Below are positions 1 to 4,122 of a stretch of 7,450 nt of DNA, in pieces (position 1 is the first letter of the stretch; every line of letters starts with the position of its first letter). Under the pieces are notes generated by a model. The model made no database searches and had not been told where the DNA came from. It was given only the letters and a program-made list of their open reading frames with translations. This DNA is from Candidatus Woesearchaeota archaeon (GTDB taxonomy: Archaea > Nanobdellota > Nanobdellia > Woesearchaeales > WJKL01): NCBI GenBank assembly GCA_014729145.1, contig WJKL01000110.1, positions 1 to 7,450 of the forward strand. Reading direction: 5' to 3'. The position numbers and the translations under genes are program-made.

Positions 1-378
1 AACAAACTCCTTGTCGCATCTGTAAAGTCTTTGATTCAGATGCACTGGAGGCTCTACACTCCAAACCTGGACGTCTGACTGGCCTTCTCTTTCAGCAACA
101 TTGCCTGAAAAAACAGCCAGTCCGTTCTCAGGTGTTTTTTTATATACTTTAAGGTGCTGGATCATCTTTTCCAGAGCGTCAATCACATTTTTTCTGGTGG
201 ATTTTGATTTTATATTTTCAGCAGTGCTCTGCTCCTGGGACAAGTGATTTATTATCTTGTTCATATCATATCCCTTAGGAACGTATACACTAACTAATTC
301 AGTATGCCTTCCCCTATATTGGCTTAATTTTTTTACTAATTTTTTCAGTTCAAACTTTTGTTTTGATGTGAGGGCCAT
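1..378 (-). CDS. prf1: Peptide chain release factor aRF1, N-terminal part (cut by window edge)
   Basis: Reading the minus strand from the ATG at 378 gives 126 codons with no stop, running off the window, so the gene is 3'-incomplete here (full aRF1 is about 400 residues). The visible part is domain 1, which recognises stop codons in the ribosomal A site. The NIKS motif is at residues 55-58 (context TAENIKSKSTR) and the YxCxxxF motif at 119-125 (YRCDKEF); these are the two hallmark stop-decoding elements of the eRF1/aRF1 family. The catalytic GGQ loop belongs to domain 2, outside the window. A TATA box about 23 nt upstream of the ATG and no Shine-Dalgarno suggest a leaderless mRNA. The gene is divergent from the tRNA-Pro/eL43 unit. 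Two motifs in the expected order make the identity near certain. Confidence 0.97.
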   Translation of the reverse strand, partial: MALTSKQKFELKKLVKKLSQYRGRHTELVSVYVPKGYDMNKIINHLSQEQSTAENIKSKSTRKNVIDALEKMIQHLKVYKKTPENGLAVFSGNVAEREGQSDVQVWSVEPPVHLNQRLYRCDKEFV

Positions 379-400
379 AGATTAACAAAAAAACATTATC

Positions 401-410
401 TTTATAAAAC
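401..410 (-). promoter_or_regulatory. TATA box of the aRF1 gene
   Basis: On the minus strand the sequence reads GTTTTATAAA, close to the archaeal TATA consensus. It sits about 23 nt upstream of the aRF1 ATG (378), so transcription should begin at or within a few bases of the start codon. The stretch 379-531 holds no gene that I can support; besides this element it contains only AT-rich sequence and the tRNA promoter candidates. Confidence 0.6.
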
Positions 411-485
411 TTGTCTAAACTATTTAGTAAGCTCCTTGATGGCTTATATGCCGTTGGGTTACATACAAAAATATTTATAGTAAGA

Positions 486-493
486 TTTATAAA
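486..493 (+). promoter_or_regulatory. TATA box candidate for the tRNA-Pro / eL43 transcription unit
   Basis: TTTATAAA lies about 40 nt upstream of tRNA base G1 (532). Initiation roughly 25 nt downstream would give a short 5' leader of about 15-20 nt for RNase P to remove. A second, weaker TATA-like stretch (TATTTATA, 472-479) lies just upstream. There is no room for another promoter between the tRNA 3' end and the eL43 start, so this promoter probably also drives the downstream operon. Confidence 0.5.
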
Positions 494-531
494 CGAATCT
501 AAGTTTTCGAATATACTTAACTACTATGGAT

Positions 532-636
532 GGGGCTATGGGGTAGTTTGGCTAGCCTTTGGCGTTTGGGACGCTACGACCCCAGTTCAAATTAGGCAAA
601 GTGAAGATTTTGCCTTTGAGATTCTGGGTAGCCCCA
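532..636 (+). tRNA. tRNA-Pro (anticodon UGG) with a 31-nt intron in the T-loop
   Basis: The cloverleaf folds by eye. The acceptor stem 532-538 (GGGGCTA) pairs with 629-635, with discriminator A636. The D-stem 541-543 pairs with 556-558 (one G-U) around a loop containing the GG pair at 550-551. The anticodon stem 560-564 pairs with 572-576 (one G-U), loop TTTGGGA 565-571, anticodon TGG at 567-569 followed by G37, as expected for proline tRNAs. The variable loop is 577-580. The T-stem 581-585 (CCCAG) pairs with 624-628 (CTGGG). The T-loop TTCAAA|T is interrupted after base 59 by an intron at 592-622. Removing it leaves a 74-nt tRNA with a normal 7-nt T-loop. No CCA is encoded; position 26 is U, so Trm1 would not act on this tRNA. 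A tRNA finder that does not allow non-canonical introns may miss or mis-score this gene. Confidence 0.93.
592..622 (+). other. Non-canonical archaeal tRNA intron (position 59/60) with bulge-helix-bulge motif
   Basis: The splice junctions form a textbook motif. The outer helix is the T-stem 581-585/624-628. The central 4-bp helix is exon TTCA 586-589 with intron TGAG 617-620 (one U-G pair). The 5' bulge AAT 590-592 is cut after its second base, and the 3' bulge ATT 621-623 is cut after its second base. The inner intron helix AGGCAAA 594-600 pairs with TTTGCCT 609-615 (7 bp), entered through a U-U mismatch 593/616, with an 8-nt loop. Cutting by the standard rule of the archaeal splicing endonuclease leaves GTTCAAATC, the archaeal T-loop consensus. 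The intron has no coding capacity. Confidence 0.88.
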
Positions 637-645
637 TTTTAATGT

Positions 646-654
646 AAAGGAGAT
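646..654 (+). promoter_or_regulatory. Strong Shine-Dalgarno of the eL43 gene
   Basis: AAAGGAGAT lies 5 nt before the ATG at 660 and fixes the start of the eL43 gene. It begins only 9 nt after the tRNA discriminator base (636). An mRNA 5' end generated by tRNase Z cleavage after the tRNA would therefore keep the complete ribosome-binding site. Most other starts in this window lack such a site. Confidence 0.8.
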
Positions 655-659
655 ATCAT

Positions 660-944
660 ATGGCAGAAAAAAAGAAAAAATTAAAATCAGTAAAAAGGTT
701 CGGCGCAAGATACGGAAGAAGAGTAAAGCATAAACTAGCTGAAGTTGAAGCGGTCCAAAAAGGAAAGCATATCTGCCCGTACTGCCGTGCACCAAAGGTA
801 AAGAGAGTTGCTGCAGGAATATGGAACTGCAGAAAATGCGGTGCAAAATTTACTGGAAAGGCTTATTCTGTAAAGAAAGAAATAAAAACAGAGAAAAAAG
901 AAGAAGAGCCCGAAGAAGAATCTAAAGAGGAAAAAGAAGAATAA
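660..944 (+). CDS. rpl37ae: 50S ribosomal protein eL43 (L37Ae)
   Basis: The 94-residue protein is the zinc-ribbon ribosomal protein eL43 of the archaeal/eukaryotic large subunit, which binds 23S rRNA. Residues 13-69 carry the family signature: a basic RFGARYGRR segment, the zinc pair C39-P-Y-C42, the VAAGIW core, and the second pair C57-R-K-C60 followed by GAKF. Start chosen by the strong Shine-Dalgarno at 646-654. The C-terminal 20 or so residues (about 74-94) form a low-complexity Lys/Glu tail that looks like a lineage-specific extension. It is the first protein gene of the operon with rpo12, pcc1, prefoldin beta and UPF0147, an order typical of archaea; rpo12 follows after 2 nt. Upstream sequence leaves no space for a private promoter, so it is probably co-transcribed with the tRNA. 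Confidence 0.96.
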   Translation: MAEKKKKLKSVKRFGARYGRRVKHKLAEVEAVQKGKHICPYCRAPKVKRVAAGIWNCRKCGAKFTGKAYSVKKEIKTEKKEEEPEEESKEEKEE

Positions 945-946
945 AA

Positions 947-1084
947 ATGGTAAACTATAAATGTTTTAACTGCAACAAAAGAGTTGCTGCTGAATATTTG
1001 AGAAAAAGAGTCAGATGCCCCTATTGCGGAAGCAAGATGCTGTTCAAGTCAAGGACAGAGACAACCAAAGTCAAAGCAAGATGA
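947..1084 (+). CDS. rpo12: DNA-directed RNA polymerase subunit Rpo12 (subunit P)
   Basis: This 45-residue gene is short enough to be overlooked. It encodes the small zinc-ribbon subunit of archaeal RNA polymerase (Rpo12/RpoP, counterpart of eukaryotic Rpb12), which helps assemble the Rpo3/Rpo10/Rpo11 platform. The zinc ligands are visible as C6-F-N-C9 (YKCFNC) and C24-P-Y-C27 (RCPYCG), with a basic C-terminus, as the family requires. The ATG at 947 follows the eL43 stop by 2 nt, and the TGA overlaps the next start in an ATGA at 1081-1084, so translation of the three genes is probably coupled. Length, motif spacing and position between eL43 and pcc1 agree. Confidence 0.95.
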   Translation: MVNYKCFNCNKRVAAEYLRKRVRCPYCGSKMLFKSRTETTKVKAR

Positions 1085-1302
1085 AGTTAACTGCTGAAAT
1101 AAAGGTTTATGGGGATCCAGAAAGACTTTATTCCTGCTTTAAGCCGGAATTAGCTGACAAAAAAAGATCAAATTTTGAGATAAAAAAGAAAAAAGATTAT
1201 TTATTGTTTGATATTAAAGCCAAAGATTCGGTTGCTTTAAGAGCAACGATAAACGGCATTACAAAATTAATAACAGTTTATGAAAAGGTGAACAAGGTTT
1301 AA
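1081..1302 (+). CDS. pcc1: KEOPS complex subunit Pcc1
   Basis: The 73-residue protein matches the Pcc1 family: a strand beginning AEIKVYGDPE, a central basic hairpin (FEIKKKKDYLLFDIKAKD), then the conserved SVALRATINGITKLI helix. Pcc1 is the dimerising subunit of KEOPS, which with Kae1, Bud32 and Cgi121 makes t6A at position 37 of ANN-decoding tRNAs. The frame is open upstream to an ATG at 1015, but that would overlap most of the second half of rpo12 and add 22 residues unlike the family. The ATG at 1081, overlapping the rpo12 stop by 4 nt, gives the family length. Pcc1 between rpo12 and prefoldin beta is a known archaeal arrangement. The divergence of the family leaves slight doubt. Confidence 0.85.
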   Translation: MKLTAEIKVYGDPERLYSCFKPELADKKRSNFEIKKKKDYLLFDIKAKDSVALRATINGITKLITVYEKVNKV

Positions 1303-1303
1303 A

Positions 1304-1645
1304 ATGGATGAAAAAACACAGGAAAAGATTCAAAAAATGCAGATGATTGAACAGGGAATGCAGAGTTTTCTTGCTCAAAAACAGCAGATACAAACCCAGC
1401 TAATGGAAGTTGAGTCTGCCTTGAAAGAGATGGAAAAAAGCAAAGAAACTTTCAAGATTGTAGGAAATATAATGGTCAGTACAGAAAAGGAAGAACTAAA
1501 AAAGGACCTTAGTGAAAAGAAAGAGATGCTTGAACTGAGAATAAAGACATTAGAGAAGCAGGAAAAGGAAATGAAAGAAAAGGCAAGCTCTATGCAATCT
1601 GAAGTTATGGAGAATCTAAATCCTAGCAAAGAAAAGAAGAAGTGA
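1304..1645 (+). CDS. pfdB: Prefoldin subunit beta
   Basis: The 113-residue protein has the prefoldin beta layout: an N-terminal coiled-coil helix (about 1-45, rich in Q, E, K), a beta-hairpin region containing the diagnostic FKIVGNIMV segment (about 50-58), and a second coiled-coil helix (about 62-105) ending in a lysine-rich tail. Archaeal prefoldin is an alpha2-beta4 hexamer that captures unfolded proteins with its tentacles and passes them to the thermosome. The ATG follows the pcc1 stop with a single base between, in line with a translationally coupled operon. The alpha subunit is not in this window. Its length is usual for the family. Confidence 0.95.
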   Translation: MDEKTQEKIQKMQMIEQGMQSFLAQKQQIQTQLMEVESALKEMEKSKETFKIVGNIMVSTEKEELKKDLSEKKEMLELRIKTLEKQEKEMKEKASSMQSEVMENLNPSKEKKK

Positions 1646-1650
1646 ACAAG

Positions 1651-1899
1651 ATGGATGCAGAAAAACAGATCCAGAGCGTTATTTCTATTTTGAGGGAACT
1701 TGAGGAAGACTCTGTTCCAAGGAATGTAAAGGAAAAAATAGTGATAACTGTCAGTTCACTTGAAGAAGACAAGGAAGTTTCGATAAGGGTAAACAAGGCG
1801 CTGCATGAACTTGAAGATATTGCTGATGACCCAAATCTTCAGCCTTATGTCAGGACACAGATATGGAATATTGTAAGTGTTTTGGAGAAAATAGCTTAA
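1651..1899 (+). CDS. UPF0147 family protein
   Basis: The 82-residue all-helical protein matches the archaeal UPF0147 family, known by the segments SVPRNVKEKI (about 22-31), a central VRVNKALHELEDIADDPN stretch (about 46-63) and a C-terminal YVRTQIWNIVSVLE (about 66-79). No biochemical role is established; its repeated location beside prefoldin beta and RNA polymerase/ribosomal genes suggests a housekeeping function. Two starts are possible: GTG at 1642, overlapping the prefoldin TGA in GTGA and adding three residues, or ATG at 1651. I prefer the ATG because it fits the family N-terminus; neither has a good Shine-Dalgarno. It is the last gene of the operon, since the next gene has its own TATA box. 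Confidence 0.9.
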   Translation: MDAEKQIQSVISILRELEEDSVPRNVKEKIVITVSSLEEDKEVSIRVNKALHELEDIADDPNLQPYVRTQIWNIVSVLEKIA

Positions 1900-1901
1900 G
1901 G

Positions 1902-1909
1902 TTTTTAAA
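1902..1909 (+). promoter_or_regulatory. TATA box of the NUDIX gene
   Basis: TTTTTAAA begins 30 nt before the ATG at 1932, in the 32-nt gap after UPF0147. The spacing predicts transcription starting at the ATG or just before it, a leaderless mRNA. It also argues against using the in-frame ATG at 1863, which lies upstream of this box. Confidence 0.6.
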
Positions 1910-1931
1910 CATATTAATATTTCTTAAAATT

Positions 1932-2327
1932 ATGAGAAGAGATGTATCAGTCATCCTTTTGTATGACAAAGAAAAGAGAGTACTAATTCAGCATAGAGAT
2001 GATGATGCTCCTACGCTTCCAGGATATTGGGCTTTTTTTGGAGGGGGTATTGAAGAAGGAGAAAGTCCTGTGGAGGCTTTGATAAGAGAAACTTATGAAG
2101 AGTTAGAATACAATATCAGAAATCCGAAATTAATGATAGTGCAGAAATTTGGATGCAAATATATTAATGGAGAAAAGCATGTATATATAGAAGAATATGA
2201 TGAAAATCAAAAACTTGTTCTTAATGAAGGAAAAGATTTCAAATGGGTGCATATCGAAGATGCTTTAGAATTAAAGATGATAAAGCATGACAAAGAAGTT
2301 TTAGAATATATCAAAGGAAAATATTGA
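1932..2327 (+). CDS. NUDIX hydrolase
   Basis: The 131-residue protein is a single Nudix domain, a family that hydrolyses nucleoside diphosphates linked to another moiety, often in cleansing oxidised or surplus nucleotides. The Nudix box spans G38 to Y60: G38-x5-E44-x7-R52-E53-x2-E56-E57, so the metal-binding REx2EE core is complete. The usual glycine near the box end (EExGU) is replaced by E59. The substrate cannot be read from the sequence; LPGYWAFFGGG before the box is common in MutT-like enzymes. The frame is open 23 codons upstream into UPF0147, but the TATA box at 1902 and the family N-terminus support ATG 1932. The gene is convergent with the MscS-like gene, with 2 nt between their stops. 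Confidence 0.92.
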   Translation: MRRDVSVILLYDKEKRVLIQHRDDDAPTLPGYWAFFGGGIEEGESPVEALIRETYEELEYNIRNPKLMIVQKFGCKYINGEKHVYIEEYDENQKLVLNEGKDFKWVHIEDALELKMIKHDKEVLEYIKGKY

Positions 2328-2329
2328 AC

Positions 2330-2893
2330 TTACTTCTTCTTTTTCTTAACAAGAATCTCTTTCTTAGTTACATTTGAATTTGGGATATAGATCGTATCTC
2401 CTGAGCTGGTTTTTACTTCTGTCTCTATTAAAGTTATCTTGTTCACTTTTCCCTTTATGTTGTCTATTTTTATACTGTCTCCTTTTTTGATCAGATTTTT
2501 CCTGTAGATAAACAAACCTGCAATCAGGTTTGGGAAGAAATCTTTTACAGCTAGGATTATTGAGATTATGATCAAGATAAGGAATGCTGCTGAGACCATA
2601 TTAAGGATAGTTGTAGTCAAGCCCATTGAATTCAGGGCCCAGATTATTGTGAAGAAATAAATCAGATATGTTGCAATATTGCTTAAGATATCTTCTAATT
2701 CCATCTTGACTCCTGCTTTTTTGAGGATATTGTTCAACTCTATCTCGTGAAGAATTTTTTGAGTCAGTTTTCCGACTATTCTTGCGATTACAAAACCTAT
2801 CAGCAGGATAATGACTGCCACGATCAATTTTGTGAACAACTGCGAGAATATAACATCAAGATAGACAGTTGTCTGGTTTAATAGGTTTGACAT
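2330..2893 (-). CDS. Short MscS-type mechanosensitive channel family protein
   Basis: The 187-residue membrane protein has three hydrophobic segments (about 20-40, 73-91 and 96-116) followed by an MscS beta-domain signature: DFFPNLIAGLFI (118-129), a GDSI turn (138-141), then a beta stretch ending in IPNSNV (170-175). MscS channels open on membrane tension to release solutes during osmotic downshock. In MscS the pore is lined by the last transmembrane helix before the beta domain, which here would be segment three. The protein stops just after the beta domain with a KKKKK tail, so the C-terminal alpha/beta vestibule of E. coli MscS (286 residues) is missing. Short versions occur in the superfamily, so this need not be a broken gene. 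It is leaderless by promoter position. Confidence 0.87.
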   Translation of the reverse strand: MSNLLNQTTVYLDVIFSQLFTKLIVAVIILLIGFVIARIVGKLTQKILHEIELNNILKKAGVKMELEDILSNIATYLIYFFTIIWALNSMGLTTTILNMVSAAFLILIIISIILAVKDFFPNLIAGLFIYRKNLIKKGDSIKIDNIKGKVNKITLIETEVKTSSGDTIYIPNSNVTKKEILVKKKKK

Positions 2894-2914
2894 GCTGTTG
2901 ATATTAAGGAATAT

Positions 2915-2924
2915 ATTTATAAAT
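2915..2924. promoter_or_regulatory. Palindromic TATA box shared by two divergent genes
   Basis: ATTTATAAAT is a perfect 10-bp palindrome. Its left edge is 22 nt from the minus-strand MscS start (2893) and its right edge is 24 nt from the plus-strand GTPase start (2948). I see no other TATA-like element in the 54-bp gap. Both genes lack Shine-Dalgarno sequences, so both transcripts are expected to be leaderless from this one box. Confidence 0.6.
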
Positions 2925-2947
2925 CTTCCGTAATTGTGTTCTATAAA

Positions 2948-3781
2948 ATGCCAACTAATGTAACAGCTGAATATTCAGCTGCTGAGATGGAATATACTAA
3001 AGCAAGCACTACTGAAGAGAAGCTCAAGGCTCTTAAGAAGATGTTAAGCACAGCCCCAACACATAAAGGAGCTGAAAAGCTTAGGCAGGAAATAAAAACA
3101 AAGATATCAAAGCTTAAGGAAAAACAGAAAAAAGAGGCTGAGCAGAAGAAAGGAAGAGGAGGGATAACAGTTCCAAAAGAAGGTGCAGCACAGATTATTT
3201 TAGTAGGGACACCCAATTCAGGAAAAAGCACATTATTGAACAAATTATCTGGAGCTGATGTAGAGGTTGCAGACTATCCATATACTACTGCAAAGCCTGA
3301 GATAGGGATGATGGACTACAAAGGAATCAAGCTTCAAATAGTGGAAATCCCAGCAATAGTTGAGAATTTTTCTGATACTGAAAACGGAAAAGCTTATCTG
3401 GGAATAATAAACCAAGCTGATCTTGTTGTGCTTTTGTTCAGGAATATAGATGAATATGATATACTTAGGAAAGAGCTAGCTGATATTGATGTAAAGCAGA
3501 TAATATACAATGAAAACAATGACATCAAAGAAGATATATGGAGAGGCCTGAATATAATAAAGGTTTATACAAAAGAGCCTGGAAAAGAGCCTAGTTATCC
3601 TCCTTTTGCAATTGAAAAAGAAAGCACTATAGGGGACATGGCTGAGCATGTTCACAGGGATTTTATCAAGAAATTCAGGTTTGCAAGAGTTTGGGGGAAA
3701 TCAGCAACCCATGACGGGCAGAGAGTTGGTATTGATCATGAATTAAAAGATGATGATATTGTTGAGCTGCATATGAAGTGA
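2948..3781 (+). CDS. DRG/Obg-like TGS-domain protein with degenerate, shortened G domain
   Basis: The 277-residue protein resembles archaeal DRG-family GTPases, which bind ribosomes or translation factors. Residues 1-70 are a charged helical region. The P-loop GTPNSGKST is complete (87-95) and a G2-like YPYTTAKP follows (110-117). The C-terminal TGS domain (about 203-277) is clear: IKVYTKEPGKEPSYPPF, then FRFARVWGKSATHDGQRVG. Between them the protein departs from the family: the G3 site expected as DLPG reads EIPA (133-136), and no NKxD (G4) or SA (G5) motif is visible; only about 65 residues link G3 to the TGS domain, far fewer than in typical DRGs of around 365 residues. Nucleotide binding is possible through the P-loop, but normal GTP hydrolysis is doubtful. 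An in-frame GTG at 2936 lies upstream of the expected transcription start, so ATG 2948 is chosen. Confidence 0.85.
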   Translation: MPTNVTAEYSAAEMEYTKASTTEEKLKALKKMLSTAPTHKGAEKLRQEIKTKISKLKEKQKKEAEQKKGRGGITVPKEGAAQIILVGTPNSGKSTLLNKLSGADVEVADYPYTTAKPEIGMMDYKGIKLQIVEIPAIVENFSDTENGKAYLGIINQADLVVLLFRNIDEYDILRKELADIDVKQIIYNENNDIKEDIWRGLNIIKVYTKEPGKEPSYPPFAIEKESTIGDMAEHVHRDFIKKFRFARVWGKSATHDGQRVGIDHELKDDDIVELHMK

Positions 3782-3797
3782 ATTTCACTTTGTGAAA
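3776..3797 (+). repeat. Overlapping inverted repeats at the end of the TGS gene
   Basis: AAGTGAA (3776-3782) and TTCACTT (3784-3790) form 7-bp arms around one base. The second arm can instead pair as TTTCAC (3783-3788) with GTGAAA (3792-3797) across a 3-nt loop. The two pairings exclude each other. The element spans the TGA stop codon (3779-3781). It may be part of a transcript 3'-end structure or a binding site for a dimeric regulator; the sequence does not say which. Confidence 0.4.
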
Positions 3798-3802
3798 ATG
3801 CA

Positions 3803-3823
3803 TCATATTTTTTAGAAATATGA
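3803..3823 (+). terminator. Hairpin with T-run, probable transcription end of the TGS gene
   Basis: TCATATTT (3803-3810) pairs with AAATATGA (3816-3823), 8 bp around a 5-nt loop, with six consecutive Ts at 3808-3813. Archaeal termination depends mainly on T-rich stretches, so the T-run is the more telling part. It lies 20-30 nt after the TGS stop and just before the next promoter, as expected for a boundary between two transcription units. Confidence 0.4.
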
Positions 3824-3826
3824 AAG

Positions 3827-3835
3827 TTTTATAAA
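3827..3835 (+). promoter_or_regulatory. TATA box of the small gene at 3869
   Basis: TTTTATAAA lies about 34-42 nt before the ATG at 3869. Initiation about 25 nt downstream would give a short 5' leader just long enough to hold the Shine-Dalgarno, in contrast to the leaderless layout of most neighbours. Confidence 0.55.
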
Positions 3836-3855
3836 GTTAAGATGAATTTTAGATA

Positions 3856-3864
3856 AAAGGTGAT
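3856..3864 (+). promoter_or_regulatory. Strong Shine-Dalgarno of the small gene at 3869
   Basis: AAAGGTGAT is complementary to the 3' end of archaeal 16S rRNA and sits 4 nt before ATG 3869. It selects that ATG over the in-frame GTG at 3860, which is inside the Shine-Dalgarno itself. With the eL43 gene this is one of two clear Shine-Dalgarno starts in the window, hinting at high expression. Confidence 0.7.
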
Positions 3865-3868
3865 TATC

Positions 3869-4117
3869 ATGGCAAAGAAAAATAATGAAAATTCAGAAGA
3901 AGAAAGAATCGGATTTCATAAAGGGGCATTGGCTACTTTAGCAAAAGAAAGAGAGGAGATGCAGAAGATATTAAATGTTGTAGAGCAGTTGATGCAGATG
4001 CATATCAAAGAATTGAAGGATTTGGGAGTAGATCTGGAAAAGGCTGCCAAAGAAGCTGTTAAAAAAAGCAAAGGAAAAGGCAAATCAAAGAAATCGATGG
4101 ATGAGCTGCTGAAATAA
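3869..4117 (+). CDS. Small charged helical protein of unknown function
   Basis: I cannot assign this 82-residue protein to a named family. It begins with a polar stretch (AKKNNENSEEER), then a segment IGFHKGALATLAKEREEMQ (about 15-33) leading into an amphipathic helix with regular hydrophobic positions (ILNVVEQLMQMHIKELKDLGVDL, about 34-56). It ends in a lysine-rich, probably disordered tail with GKGKSKKS (about 69-76) and a final MDELLK. There is no signal peptide, membrane segment or cysteine. Such a tail could contact nucleic acid or the ribosome, but that is inference. A good TATA box and strong Shine-Dalgarno show it is a real, probably well expressed gene. It stands alone and is convergent with infB, 5 nt between the stops. 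Confidence 0.8.
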   Translation: MAKKNNENSEEERIGFHKGALATLAKEREEMQKILNVVEQLMQMHIKELKDLGVDLEKAAKEAVKKSKGKGKSKKSMDELLK

Positions 4118-4122
4118 AAATT

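Noticed and set aside
592..622. Reading the T-loop insert as evidence of a tRNA pseudogene
   Set aside because: All stems are intact, and removing the insert by the bulge-helix-bulge rule restores a perfect consensus T-loop, which random damage would not do.
411..647. A 78-codon plus-strand open frame before the eL43 gene
   Set aside because: It runs through the whole tRNA-Pro gene including its intron, has no promoter or Shine-Dalgarno at a useful distance, and the product resembles nothing; the tRNA explains the sequence.
642..647. A start-stop codon pair (ATGTAA) just upstream of the eL43 Shine-Dalgarno
   Set aside because: It could be read as a minimal upstream ORF, but it has no ribosome-binding site and is easily expected by chance in AT-rich sequence.
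1015..1080. An N-terminal extension of Pcc1 from the ATG at 1015
   Set aside because: It overlaps the second zinc-binding half of rpo12 in another frame and does not resemble Pcc1; the ATGA start at 1081 gives the family length.
1375..1629. An antisense open frame across prefoldin beta
   Set aside because: It is a serine/phenylalanine-rich shadow of a Lys/Glu-rich coiled-coil gene, without its own start signals.
1863..1931. An upstream start of the NUDIX gene inside UPF0147
   Set aside because: The extra 23 residues are not Nudix-like and lie upstream of the TATA box at 1902-1909.
2948..3781. Treating the TGS gene as a pseudogene because G3-G5 are missing
   Set aside because: The frame is uninterrupted, the P-loop and TGS domain are sharply conserved, and the start and promoter signals are intact, so a remodelled functional protein is more likely.
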